64,000 nt of DNA from JABJOE01 sp964344145 (GTDB lineage: Bacteria; Patescibacteriota; Patescibacteriia; UBA9934), in NCBI GenBank assembly GCA_964344145.1, contig CAYFME010000001.1:1-64000 (forward strand), read 5' to 3'. The stretch's first letter is position 1; every line of letters starts with the position of its first letter. This document shows positions 7,702 to 15,473 of this stretch, in pieces. The notes under the pieces are model-generated. The model made no database searches. It was not told where the DNA came from and worked only from the letters and a program-made list of their open reading frames with translations. A program made the position numbers and the translations under genes.

Positions 7702-7801
7702 NNNNNNNNNNNNNNNNNNNNNNNNNNNNNNNNNNNNNNNNNNNNNNNNNNNNNNNNNNNNNNNNNNNNNNNNNNNNNNNNNNNNNNNNNNNNNNNNNNN
7801 N
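7702..7801. other. Assembly gap of 100 N
   Basis: Exactly 100 N, the usual placeholder for a scaffold join of unknown length. It hides the end of the LCP gene and the promoter of the ATP-cone gene. Frames that appear to cross it are not real. Confidence 0.98.
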
Positions 7802-7805
7802 TCAT

Positions 7806-8654
7806 ATGAAAGTGTTGAAGAGTAATGGTGAGTGGGCTGAGTTTGATGCGAAGCGCGTGCGCAAGAGCGTGATGCGCACGGGTGCAGATGGAAAGACTGC
7901 TGATGCTGTTGTTGCGGCGTTGAAGGGACGTATGAAAGACGGGATGTCCACGAAGGAAGTATATGCGATCGTGCGTGAGGAGCTCAAGAAGATCAGCACT
8001 TGCTACGCGTGTCGTTACAGTCTGCGTGATGGTCTGCACAAGCTTGGACCAGCAGGATACAAGTTTGAAAAGTATGTGGCGGCGATTTTGCGTGCGCACA
8101 AGTATGATGCGCACGTGCCCGAGGGGGAGCTGCAAGGATCGTGTGTGGACCATGAAGTGGATGTGATTGCGGAGAAAGATGGTCGTAAGATTTTTATTGA
8201 GGCAAAGTTTCGTAACGACTTTCGCGATTTTGTGAATCTGAAAGACACGATGGCTACGTGGTCGCGCTTTTTGGACTTAGTCGATGGGGCAGCGGTAGGG
8301 AAGTGTCCGCACTTTGATGAATGTTGGATTGTCACGAACGCACGATTTTCTGACCGCGCGCGTAAGTTCGGCGTGTGTAAAGGTGTTCACATGATCGGTT
8401 GGAGCTTTCCAGAGGAACGGTCATTTCAACAGATGGTGGATATTGTCTCGCTGTATCCCGTGACCGTCCTAGATCAGCTCAAGCGCTCCGAACTTGAGTC
8501 GTTGTCGCAGCACGGATTAATGCTTTGCAAGAACGTTGCTGAGATCGATCCAGAAGATCTCGCTGGGAGGCTGGATGTCACCACGAATCGGGCAATGGAG
8601 TTGATACGGATGTGTGCCACGGTCGTAGAAGGCGATCATACGCACGGGGAATAG
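7806..8654 (+). CDS. ATP-cone plus Mrr-like nuclease-fold protein
   Basis: A 282-residue protein. Residues 1-85 form an ATP-cone (VLKSNGEWAEFDAKRVRKSV), a nucleotide-sensing domain best known from ribonucleotide reductases. Residues about 95-200 contain a PD-(D/E)XK nuclease core: FEKYVAAILRAHKY, then EVDVIAE and IFIEAKFRN, the metal-binding D...ExK. The C-terminal part LAGRLDVTTNRAMELIRMC resembles a helix-hairpin-helix. This suggests a nuclease gated by nucleotides. The ATG 5 nt after the gap fits the usual ATP-cone N terminus, though an earlier start in the gap cannot be excluded. Confidence 0.78.
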   Translation: MKVLKSNGEWAEFDAKRVRKSVMRTGADGKTADAVVAALKGRMKDGMSTKEVYAIVREELKKISTCYACRYSLRDGLHKLGPAGYKFEKYVAAILRAHKYDAHVPEGELQGSCVDHEVDVIAEKDGRKIFIEAKFRNDFRDFVNLKDTMATWSRFLDLVDGAAVGKCPHFDECWIVTNARFSDRARKFGVCKGVHMIGWSFPEERSFQQMVDIVSLYPVTVLDQLKRSELESLSQHGLMLCKNVAEIDPEDLAGRLDVTTNRAMELIRMCATVVEGDHTHGE

Positions 8655-8695
8655 GTCGGTAGGTCATGGGACCAATAAGACGTATAGGACATATA
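8651..8695. repeat. Degenerate 9-bp repeat array
   Basis: ATGGGACCA, ATAAGACGT, ATAGGACAT and ATA run in register from 8666, preceded by ATAGGTCGG overlapping the stop codon. It is related to the array at 6502-6540. Confidence 0.65.
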
Positions 8696-8698
8696 ACA

Positions 8699-8722
8699 AA
8701 AATCGGCCGGAGCCGATTTTTG
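8699..8722. terminator. Bidirectional terminator between convergent genes
   Basis: AAAATCGG-ccggag-CCGATTTTT, with A and T tracts on both sides. It can serve both the ATP-cone gene (+) and rpmB (-). Confidence 0.85.
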
Positions 8723-8725
8723 TGT

Positions 8726-8953
8726 TTATTTGATATTGCGTAGGTCATACTTTTTGCCCATTTTCATCCACTTGGCAAGGGTTCGCAGTCCGCGGGTTGA
8801 AATGGTGACCTTTTCCATTTTCCCTGTTGCAGGGTTAAACAGGCGTCGCGATTGCAGATTTGGCATCTGGCGGCGTTTGGTTTTGACTTGGGAGTGACTG
8901 ACCTTGTTACCAGTCAGTGGCTTTTTTCCCGTAAGTTTGCAGACTTTTGACAT
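8726..8953 (-). CDS. rpmB: Ribosomal protein bL28
   Basis: A 75-residue large-subunit ribosomal protein. CKLTGKKPLTGNKVSHS at the N terminus and RRLFNPATGK in the middle are typical of bL28. Cysteines of the zinc ribbon found in some bL28 proteins are not present apart from C5. The ATG at 8953 was chosen because it begins the conserved sequence and lies 9 nt after the -10; a longer frame starts at 8974, overlapping the promoter. Confidence 0.93.
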   Translation of the reverse strand: MSKVCKLTGKKPLTGNKVSHSQVKTKRRQMPNLQSRRLFNPATGKMEKVTISTRGLRTLAKWMKMGKKYDLRNIK

Positions 8954-8962
8954 AGCGATGGG

Positions 8963-8991
8963 AGTGTAAAACAAAAGTTAAGTTGCGTCAA
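8963..8991 (-). promoter_or_regulatory. Promoter of leaderless rpmB
   Basis: On the - strand TTGACG (8986-8991), a 17-nt spacer and TACACT (8963-8968), ending 9 nt before the ATG. Confidence 0.65.
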
Positions 8992-9009
8992 GATTAACGT
9001 ACGTGGCGT

Positions 9010-9082
9010 GAGCAGGTGAGGTTATCAGCTTCCGTTTTCCGGAGGAACCGGAAAGCCGGCGGTCTGACAACCTCACCTGCTC
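9010..9082. other. 73-nt nested hairpin element
   Basis: Outer arms of 14 bp match perfectly (GAGCAGGTGAGGTT at 9010-9023 with 9069-9082). After one mismatch, TCAG/CTGA adds 4 bp, and an inner hairpin TTTCCGG-aggaa-CCGGAAA caps it. No T tract follows on either strand. It lies 13 nt past the stop of the leftward GT-B gene and about 20 nt upstream of the rpmB promoter. It may be a terminator, a processing site, a small structured RNA or a short mobile palindrome. Confidence 0.7.
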
Positions 9083-9095
9083 TATAATGGTTGTT

Positions 9096-10454
9096 TTAAA
9101 TTACAAGTGGGAGAGGGTGAATGGTGTTTGGTCGGCCCAGCAAGATATCTGCGATTCGATAGGCGCCGTGGGTTGGCGCTTCGATAAAGCCGTGCCACGC
9201 CATGCGGGCTAAGGCTCCACTGCCGATCCAATCAAACAGCCATTCGTTGGCAAAGCGGGGGTCGAGCTGGTCCACGCCGCCACCGATTTGCATCAGCCAC
9301 TGGCGATTAAAGTCCTCCTGGGAGCCAACTGGCGGCGCCATGATAATCGGAATGCCCAGACCGGTGTAGAACGAAATTTCTGATGGTTTGGTCCAGATGA
9401 TGTCGACCTCGCGGACAAGTTTTTCAAAAGCCTGGAAGTACCCTTTGCGCGTTGGCTCGTGCATCACGCGTACTTGACCCTTCTTGAGCGCTCCCGAGAG
9501 ACCCATTTTTCGGATCTCAGTCGTGAAATAGTCCGTGACCTCTTGGCGTGATCCGGCCACAAGCGTCATGACGACCTTGTTTTGACGGATCGCTTTCTTC
9601 AGACTCTTTGTTGCTGCAATGCCGATCTCTCGCTGTGCCCCGGCGCCACCAACCATAAAGGCAAGGGAGATCGCTTTGGCACGTTTTTTTTTCACAATCG
9701 GACAGAAGCCCTTGCCCAGGAAGGTATCAAGCATCTTCTGTGAGTGGTCCATGAAGACCGCGTTTGGGTCGAGGTGACAAATGCGTCGCGCAAGATCCTG
9801 CTTAATCGCTGTGGAGTCTGCTCCTCCCACGGCGTTCATTGGCAGTGGAAAGCCGGTGAGCTCAATGCGTTCTTCTGGTACGCCGTAGAGCTTCAGCCGT
9901 TCAAGCACACGACCTGTCGGTGCTAAGTACTTGATGCGGCTGCGTTTTGGATGTAGCGGTGCCCAAGTCCGACTGATGTCAGAGTCGGTTGCTAGTACGT
10001 AAATGTCTTCAGGATAGCCGTATTCCTCGGCCGCAAAGGCGGGCGTCATGAAGGTACACAAAAGTGGCTTTGGGTTTTTTGAAAGTTGTTCCATCAGATG
10101 CCGCATGAAGCCACGCTTGCGAATCAGCGCGTAGAACTGCATGAGCTGGAGATTCGGTCGAGAAAGGTCGCGGCGGGGATAGAATGAAGGGATTTCCTGC
10201 ATCTCGTCCATCACATGGAAAACTGCTGGACCAAGAATAGGGACCTTTTTGAATCGTGAGATGCGCTCGTAGATTTTTCGGCCATTTTCCCACAATCGAC
10301 GGTCGGCCTCCGGGATGCCGTCGTAGTCATTAGCGATAACGATCTTCTTTTTGACCGCAAAATCGCGCATTGAAAAAGCTGGCCGTTCGTGGCCATAACC
10401 CATATTTACCGCCACGATATAGGCGATATTTTTGTCGATTTCCCCCTGTTTCAT
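9096..10454 (-). CDS. GT-B fold glycosyltransferase-like protein
   Basis: A 452-residue protein resembling MurG/MGDG-synthase-type GT-B enzymes. The N-terminal half begins AYIVAVNMGYGHERPA, like the glycine-rich first loop of these enzymes; the C-terminal half has LAFMVGGAGAQREIG and DIIWTKPSEISFYTGLGIPIIMAPPVGSQE, matching the donor-binding end. There is no membrane segment. The donor and acceptor are unknown. It is monocistronic and probably leaderless (TATAAT 6 nt before the ATG). Confidence 0.65.
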   Translation of the reverse strand: MKQGEIDKNIAYIVAVNMGYGHERPAFSMRDFAVKKKIVIANDYDGIPEADRRLWENGRKIYERISRFKKVPILGPAVFHVMDEMQEIPSFYPRRDLSRPNLQLMQFYALIRKRGFMRHLMEQLSKNPKPLLCTFMTPAFAAEEYGYPEDIYVLATDSDISRTWAPLHPKRSRIKYLAPTGRVLERLKLYGVPEERIELTGFPLPMNAVGGADSTAIKQDLARRICHLDPNAVFMDHSQKMLDTFLGKGFCPIVKKKRAKAISLAFMVGGAGAQREIGIAATKSLKKAIRQNKVVMTLVAGSRQEVTDYFTTEIRKMGLSGALKKGQVRVMHEPTRKGYFQAFEKLVREVDIIWTKPSEISFYTGLGIPIIMAPPVGSQEDFNRQWLMQIGGGVDQLDPRFANEWLFDWIGSGALARMAWHGFIEAPTHGAYRIADILLGRPNTIHPLPLVI

Positions 10455-10460
10455 GGGTCT

Positions 10461-10466
10461 ATTATA
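10461..10466 (-). promoter_or_regulatory. -10 box of leaderless GT-B gene
   Basis: Consensus TATAAT with an extended TGC upstream, 6 nt before the ATG at 10454. It is back-to-back with the promoter of cassette C5. Confidence 0.7.
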
Positions 10467-10473
10467 GCATGCC

Positions 10474-10502
10474 TTGACAAAACCGGCATTTTTTGGTTAG
10501 AT
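10474..10502 (+). promoter_or_regulatory. Promoter of cassette C5
   Basis: TTGACA (10474-10479), a 17-nt spacer, TTAGAT (10497-10502). The leader of about 50 nt holds a small hairpin (CCGTT/AACGG) before GAGGTGA. Confidence 0.65.
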
Positions 10503-10561
10503 TGGGGGCCGTTTTGACGAACGGACCCTTTCCCATGAACAACCCACTGACGAGGTGACCG

Positions 10562-11590
10562 ATGTCCGCAAAGGACGAGCCTGACAAGAAAGCCTTCTTC
10601 CATCCCCATGTGGTCGGCGAGACCGCCGGCGGTGAGGACACGGCCGTGCCCGCCGATGACGACTCCGGCTTCAGCGATCCCTTCTTCGAGGATGGAGAGG
10701 AGCCCGACGCCGCCGAGCCGCAGCGCCCCCCGCAGCCCTCGCAGGACTTGGGGCGGACCATCCAGCCCCAGCCCCCGACCGCGGCTGACCCGCAGGGTGA
10801 GCTGCAGCAGGCGCGTGAGGACGCCTTCGACGCGCGCCAGCAGCTCGAGAAGCTGCAGCGCCGCTGGCGTCCGAGCTTCCCGCAGTTCATCGTCTCGCTG
10901 GTGATCGCCGGCGTGATCGTGGCGGTGCTCGCCGGTGCCTTCTGGCTCTTCCGCTGGAACCAGGAGCGCCTGGCGAACTTGCCCCCCGACCTCTACGACA
11001 TCGAGGACCCGATCGAGGACGTCGATGGCGACCTCATCGGCTGGTCCAAGACCATCGCCCTGGACGACGCGAGCGACTGGAGCGCCGAGCCCGGCACCTC
11101 CGAGACCCGCGGCGTCTACGTCGTCACGCTCAACACCCACGAGCTGGTGTCCTGGACGCAGAAGCACGGCGACGACGAGGCGGACAACGAAACGCTCGGC
11201 GAGCTGTGGACCTGGCTGGAGACCGACAAGGACCGCGAGGTGTGGCCCGAGGCCAACGCCCGCGACCTGGAGATCTGTGGCAACGGCGACCTGATCGCCT
11301 GGTCCAAGGTTGTCAACTCCGACGGTCTGGCCCGCGTCTCGCGGACCGGTATCGACGGCAAGACGGTCAAGACCATCGAGACGGTCAAGGGTGGTGCCTA
11401 CTGGTGCGTGCTGGAGAACGAGGACGAAGAGTCCCACCGGCTCGTGACCCGCTGGTTCGCCGACGCCCCCACGGCCCGCATCGCGCCCTCGCAGGACGAC
11501 GAGGCCGAGGAGCCCGAGCTCCAGTTCGAGGAGAAGGTCATGATCCCGGCCTTCCGCTTCGACCTCAAGCGCGGCAAGCGCAGCGACTAG
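10562..11590 (+). CDS. Single-pass membrane protein of unknown function (cassette C5)
   Basis: A 342-residue protein. Residues 1-80 are acidic and Pro-rich and probably disordered; about 80-103 may form a short coiled coil (LQQAREDAFDARQQLEKLQ); about 108-130 is one transmembrane helix (FIVSLVIAGVIVAVLAGAF). The outer domain contains DGDLIGWSK and, later, NGDLIAWSK, suggesting an internal repeat, perhaps blades of a small propeller. I do not recognise a family. Codons are GC-ending, with a private promoter and hairpin, as in the other cassettes. Confidence 0.7.
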   Translation: MSAKDEPDKKAFFHPHVVGETAGGEDTAVPADDDSGFSDPFFEDGEEPDAAEPQRPPQPSQDLGRTIQPQPPTAADPQGELQQAREDAFDARQQLEKLQRRWRPSFPQFIVSLVIAGVIVAVLAGAFWLFRWNQERLANLPPDLYDIEDPIEDVDGDLIGWSKTIALDDASDWSAEPGTSETRGVYVVTLNTHELVSWTQKHGDDEADNETLGELWTWLETDKDREVWPEANARDLEICGNGDLIAWSKVVNSDGLARVSRTGIDGKTVKTIETVKGGAYWCVLENEDEESHRLVTRWFADAPTARIAPSQDDEAEEPELQFEEKVMIPAFRFDLKRGKRSD

Positions 11591-11606
11591 ATCTCGCTCA
11601 CATCGT

Positions 11607-11649
11607 GATGCCCGCTCAGGAACTCCACCTGGGCGGGCGTCAGTGCGTC
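11607..11649 (+). terminator. GC hairpin ending cassette C5
   Basis: Arms GATGCCCGCTCAGG and CCTGGGCGGGCGTC (two mismatches or G-T pairs), then AGTGCGTCT, a weak form of the shared tail. The -10 of the helicase gene begins 14 nt after the right arm. Confidence 0.65.
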
Positions 11650-11654
11650 TATGG

Positions 11655-11660
11655 TAAACT
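11655..11660 (+). promoter_or_regulatory. -10 box of leaderless helicase gene
   Basis: TAAACT ends 9 nt before the ATG at 11670; an overlapping TATGGT is an alternative. No clear -35. Confidence 0.45.
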
Positions 11661-11669
11661 ACCCCCGCT

Positions 11670-13775
11670 ATGCGGGACTTTGTTTTATCTGCCAACACGC
11701 CTTCTAAGCTCCAAATCGACTACGAGCAGGAGCTCAATGATCAGCAGCTTGAAGTGGTCCAAAACGGCGACGGTCGCACGCTTGTGCTCGCCGGCGCTGG
11801 GTCTGGCAAAACGCGCACGATTACCTATCGTGTCGCTTGGCTTTTAGAGCATGGCGTGGCACCTGAAAATATCCTTCTGCTGACCTTCACGAACAAGGCG
11901 GCCAAAGAGATGATTTCGCGCGTGGAAGGGTTGTTGGGTGCGCAAGCGCAGGGATTGTGGGCCGGGACATTTCATTCCGTTGCAAATCGTTTGCTTCGTC
12001 GTTATGCCATCCGTCTCGGTTACGATGAGCGGTTTTCTATTTTGGATCAGGAAGATGCCCGCGAGCTTGTACGCTTATGCGTGAAGGAATTGAAGATCGA
12101 TACAAAAGATCGTCGCTTTCCATCACCCTCGGTGCTGCACGGCATTATCTCGTATCAACAGAACAAGCAGGATTCCATTGAGAACGTTCTTGAAGATCGG
12201 TATCACAAGTTTGTTCCGTTGCGCGGAGACATTGAAAACGTTGCTGATCTCTATCGCACGATGAAGCTCGCGCAGAACGTGATGGACTTTGATGATCTGC
12301 TCTTGAACCTACGCAAGCTGTTGTTGAGTGACGAGCAAGCAGCAAAGCAGCTTTCGATGATGTTCCAGTTTGTGCTCGTGGATGAGTTTCAAGATACAAA
12401 CCGTGTTCAGTCCGAGTTGGTAGATTTGTTGAGCCGTGAGCATCAGAATTTGCTTGTCGTTGGAGATGACGCGCAGAGCATTTATTCGTTTCGTGCCGCG
12501 GAGATCGAGAATATCCTCGCGTTCCCACGTCGTTATCCAACCGCACAAACATTTCGTCTGACAAAAAACTATCGATCCACGCCGGAGATCCTTGCAGTGG
12601 CCAATCAGGTGATCGCTAAAAACGTCGACCAGTTTGAAAAAGAGCTTGAGGCGGTTGGCAGTAGTGGTGACCGACCGTCGCTTGTGCCGGCTGCCAACTC
12701 GGCACAAGAAGCCCAGTACATTGCCGATCAGATTCTCGAGCTTCGCAATGAGGGAACGCGTTTGCAAGAGATGGCGGTGCTGTTTCGGGCGGCGTTTCAT
12801 TCGCAAGCTCTTGAGTTTGAGCTGATGAAGCGTGATATTCCGTACGAGTATCGCGGTGGGTTGAAGTTTTTTGAGCGCGCGCATATTAAGGATGCTGTGG
12901 CGCACTTGCGCTTGATGCATAACGTGCGCGACATCATGGCGTGGATGCGGGCGCTGCGATTGCATCCGGGGATCGGACTGGTTACGGCGCAGAAGATTGC
13001 TAACATGGCTTCAACGTGCCAGCAGATTGAGGATGTTCTCTCGATGCCAATACAAACAGGGAAGCGCGCGGCGGCTGGATGGGAAGGGTTTCTGCGTGTG
13101 CTGCGCGAGATGCTCGAGCACGGTGGAACGCCATCGGAGTACATTCGCGCCTTTGTCGGTAGTGAAGATTATCAAGATTATCTCGAAAATGAGTATCCGA
13201 ATGCGTCTGAGCGTCGTGAAGACTTAGAACAGTTCGCACTGTTCGCTGAGCAAACGGATGAGCTAAGTCAGTTCCTCGATTACGTTTCGCTCACAGCCGA
13301 GTACGGCGCCGAGCGCGTGATTGACGACAAAACCGACGATGAGCGTATGATCCTTTCAACGGTTCATCAAGCAAAGGGGTTGGAGTGGGATGCGGTGTTT
13401 GTGATGCATTTGAATGAGGGATCGTTCCCGCACGGTCGAGCGTTTCAAGAAGAGAATGGTGTGCAAGAGGAGCGTCGGCTGTTCTATGTGGCAGCAACGC
13501 GCGCTCGCAAGCATCTCTTTTTGACGTATCCGCTCACGGCCGGCTACGATACGCTGGAGATCAAGCAGCCGTCGTCGTTTTTGGGCGAAATCGGACCGGG
13601 GGCGACCGAGCAGGTGCGATTGAAGCGACCAGGATACTACGGCTCGCCTGTGAAGCGGAATTTCAATGCGTACGATACAGGTGATGACGGGCCGACGATT
13701 GTACTGGACGACATCGGAGAGCGTGTGAGCAAGCCGGCGCCAAGTTCATTCCTTCGTGACTTAGGAGATCTATGA
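11670..13775 (+). CDS. UvrD/PcrA-type DNA helicase
   Basis: A 701-residue superfamily 1A helicase that unwinds DNA 3' to 5' in repair and replication restart. All core motifs are present: a Q-like LNDQQLEVV, Walker A AGAGSGKT, FTNKAAKEM, Walker B VDEFQDTN, GDDAQSIYSFR, LTKNYRST, HQAKGLEWDAVFV and FYVAATRARKHL. It is only slightly shorter than typical PcrA/UvrD. The next gene overlaps its stop by 4 nt (ATGA), preceded by AGGAG, so the two are coupled. Confidence 0.93.
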   Translation: MRDFVLSANTPSKLQIDYEQELNDQQLEVVQNGDGRTLVLAGAGSGKTRTITYRVAWLLEHGVAPENILLLTFTNKAAKEMISRVEGLLGAQAQGLWAGTFHSVANRLLRRYAIRLGYDERFSILDQEDARELVRLCVKELKIDTKDRRFPSPSVLHGIISYQQNKQDSIENVLEDRYHKFVPLRGDIENVADLYRTMKLAQNVMDFDDLLLNLRKLLLSDEQAAKQLSMMFQFVLVDEFQDTNRVQSELVDLLSREHQNLLVVGDDAQSIYSFRAAEIENILAFPRRYPTAQTFRLTKNYRSTPEILAVANQVIAKNVDQFEKELEAVGSSGDRPSLVPAANSAQEAQYIADQILELRNEGTRLQEMAVLFRAAFHSQALEFELMKRDIPYEYRGGLKFFERAHIKDAVAHLRLMHNVRDIMAWMRALRLHPGIGLVTAQKIANMASTCQQIEDVLSMPIQTGKRAAAGWEGFLRVLREMLEHGGTPSEYIRAFVGSEDYQDYLENEYPNASERREDLEQFALFAEQTDELSQFLDYVSLTAEYGAERVIDDKTDDERMILSTVHQAKGLEWDAVFVMHLNEGSFPHGRAFQEENGVQEERRLFYVAATRARKHLFLTYPLTAGYDTLEIKQPSSFLGEIGPGATEQVRLKRPGYYGSPVKRNFNAYDTGDDGPTIVLDDIGERVSKPAPSSFLRDLGDL

Positions 13776-14344
13776 GATACGTTCGTAATCGATCACACTT
13801 TTCGCAAAAGCGTTCTTCTTCCGGAAAAGGGAAATGGATACTGTCAGGGTTGGTTGTTGCAGTCGTGATCGTCGTGGCGGTATTCGTGTTTGGTGGCGGG
13901 GAGGAGGAAGTTGTTGTGGAAGAAGAAGTTGTTGACGAGGTTGTGGAGGAGACGCAGGACGAAGTTGTTATCGTAGATGGAACGAACTGGACGCAAGAAA
14001 CCACGTTGTCGGATGTGGAAGGGACGGGTGGTTCGGGAACGTCACGTCGAGGTGTCTCGGGCGATCTATTTACACACGTCGTCGTTGCCGACTTGCCGGC
14101 GATTGATCCCGAGGTGCATTTTTATGAAGGTTGGCTCGTTGTGCCTGGGGTCGTCGAGTTTTTCTCCACGGGTACGATGTTCGCGCGTGAGGATGGAAAG
14201 TGGGGACTGGTGTGGGAGGTAAAACTGGACGACGCACCTGACTACTTGTTTGATTACCGTGAGGTCGTGATCACCCGCGAACCTTATGACGACGATCCTG
14301 CTCCGTCGCCGGAGCATGTCATAGAGGGAACATTCGACGAATAA
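13772..14344 (+). CDS. Single-pass membrane protein of unknown function
   Basis: A 190-residue protein with a basic start, one transmembrane helix at about residues 25-42 (ILSGLVVAVVIVVAVFVFG), an extremely acidic Glu/Val stretch (47-68) and a compact C-terminal domain. I do not recognise it. It overlaps the helicase gene by 4 nt and is probably co-translated. The promoter of cassette C6 begins on the base right after its stop. Confidence 0.65.
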   Translation: MRYVRNRSHFSQKRSSSGKGKWILSGLVVAVVIVVAVFVFGGGEEEVVVEEEVVDEVVEETQDEVVIVDGTNWTQETTLSDVEGTGGSGTSRRGVSGDLFTHVVVADLPAIDPEVHFYEGWLVVPGVVEFFSTGTMFAREDGKWGLVWEVKLDDAPDYLFDYREVVITREPYDDDPAPSPEHVIEGTFDE

Positions 14345-14373
14345 TTGACGAAATGCGCACCCGATGCTATGGT
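14345..14373 (+). promoter_or_regulatory. Promoter of cassette C6
   Basis: TTGACG (14345-14350), a 17-nt spacer, TATGGT (14368-14373). The leader can form a CTTCGT-TGG / CCA-CGAAG hairpin before CAGGAGAC. Confidence 0.65.
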
Positions 14374-14424
14374 GCGTTCTTCGTTGGCGTCCTGCCACGA
14401 AGCGGCTTAGCCCAGGAGACAGCC

Positions 14425-15222
14425 GTGAATTTGTATCTGTTCCTCCCCGCCTACAACGTCCAGATCGAGATCCCCGGTGTCCTGGAGGGCATCGACGATC
14501 TGCGCCTGCTGTGTCAGCGGCGCGCGGTCAACCTGCACGTGCTCGTGATGAACGACAACAGCTCCGATGCGACCGGTGAGGTTCTGGACCGGTGGCACGG
14601 GGAGCGTCCGGGCTGGACGACCGTCGTGCACAACCCGCAGAACAAGGGCAACGCACACAACATCGTCGCCGGCTACGAGTGGGCGGTGGAGCTCGGCACG
14701 TCGGAGCGCGACCTGGTCGCGTGCATCGACAGCGATGGCGAGCACAACCCGCTGGACCTCGTGCGCTGGCTCGACAAGATCCGCGCCGGTCGCGTCGACA
14801 GCGTGGTCGGGACCGTGATGTACCCGCCGCACTGGTGCACGCACGACGACATGGCCATGATGCACTTCCTGGGCGGCCAGCAGGCCGCCGCCTGCGGTCA
14901 GATGGAGAACCCCTGGTACATCCAGGCGCCCGGCTTCCAGATGCACAACGTGCGCCGCGTGCGCCTGGCCCTGGAGTGGTTCGCCGAGTACCGTGCGTTC
15001 TTCCTCCGCTTCCACAGCGGTCGGGAGTACCCGCGCTGGGGCATGCACTTCGTCATGGCGCGACTGATCAGCGCCTTCGCCGAGACCCCGGTCTCCGCCT
15101 ACCTCGGCTGCGTGGAGCCCGCTCCCAACCGCACGCCCGAGAAGCGTCGGCTGCAGGCCCAGGCCGCCATGGACCACATCAACGCCCTCGAAGCCTTCAT
15201 CGCCGAGATGGCCGATCGCTGA
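14425..15222 (+). CDS. Family 2 glycosyltransferase (cassette C6)
   Basis: A 265-residue GT-A fold enzyme. The start is FLPAYNVQIEIPGVLEG, with MNDNSSDAT as the nucleotide-binding segment and CIDSDGEHNP as the metal-binding DxD region. No membrane segment is visible, so it probably acts at the inner face on a lipid- or protein-linked acceptor that cannot be named. The GTG start was chosen because CAGGAG precedes it; the frame extends upstream into the promoter. The GC-ending codons differ strongly from the GT2 genes of the main glycan locus, so it has another origin. Confidence 0.85.
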   Translation: MNLYLFLPAYNVQIEIPGVLEGIDDLRLLCQRRAVNLHVLVMNDNSSDATGEVLDRWHGERPGWTTVVHNPQNKGNAHNIVAGYEWAVELGTSERDLVACIDSDGEHNPLDLVRWLDKIRAGRVDSVVGTVMYPPHWCTHDDMAMMHFLGGQQAAACGQMENPWYIQAPGFQMHNVRRVRLALEWFAEYRAFFLRFHSGREYPRWGMHFVMARLISAFAETPVSAYLGCVEPAPNRTPEKRRLQAQAAMDHINALEAFIAEMADR

Positions 15223-15240
15223 TTTCGATCGACAACGTCC

Positions 15241-15281
15241 GCACCCGCCAATCCCTCGTGGTCCGGCGGGTGCTGTGCTTG
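15241..15281 (+). terminator. GC hairpin ending cassette C6
   Basis: Arms GCACCCGCC and GGCGGGTGC with a 15-nt loop, then TGTGCTTGAG, a partial match to the shared tail. Confidence 0.65.
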
Positions 15282-15366
15282 AGCTCTGCGTATCATGACC
15301 TGTTCCAGAGGTCCTTCGTGTTCATATTAGATCGATACATTAGGTCACAGAAGTAAAACCCGATGC

Positions 15367-15398
15367 GGGAGATTTGACACGATCGTTTCAAATCTGCC
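15367..15398. promoter_or_regulatory. Palindromic operator over the regulator's own -35
   Basis: A 32-bp inverted repeat centred on CGATCG, with arms that differ at only two positions. It covers the -35 TTGACA (15374-15379) of the promoter whose -10 is CATACT (15398-15403). A second palindrome with the same CACGATCGTTT core lies at 15992-16031. Binding by the encoded wHTH protein would give autorepression. Confidence 0.65.
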
Positions 15399-15473
15399 AT
15401 ACTAGATACATCTCCCCACCAAGGGCGCTTTTTTGTTTCCGCCCAGTGCTAAGACATTTTAGAGAGAGATTTT

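Noticed and set aside
7698..8654. Frame running through the N gap into the ATP-cone gene
   Set aside because: The codons in the gap are unknown. The ATG at 7806 begins a normal ATP-cone, so the longer frame is not supported.
9010..9082. tRNA gene
   Set aside because: The size fits, but there is one long stem with an inner hairpin, no T-loop GTTCRA motif and no anticodon arm.
10451..11698. Long - strand frame of 415 codons opposite cassette C5
   Set aside because: Open only because GC-ending codons on + leave few stops on -. It has no ribosome site, contains the promoter and hairpin of C5, and its protein is low in complexity.
14407..15177. Long - strand frame of 256 codons opposite the C6 glycosyltransferase
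   Set aside because: The + strand has the GT2 motifs, promoter and ribosome site; the - frame is a by-product of GC-rich codons.
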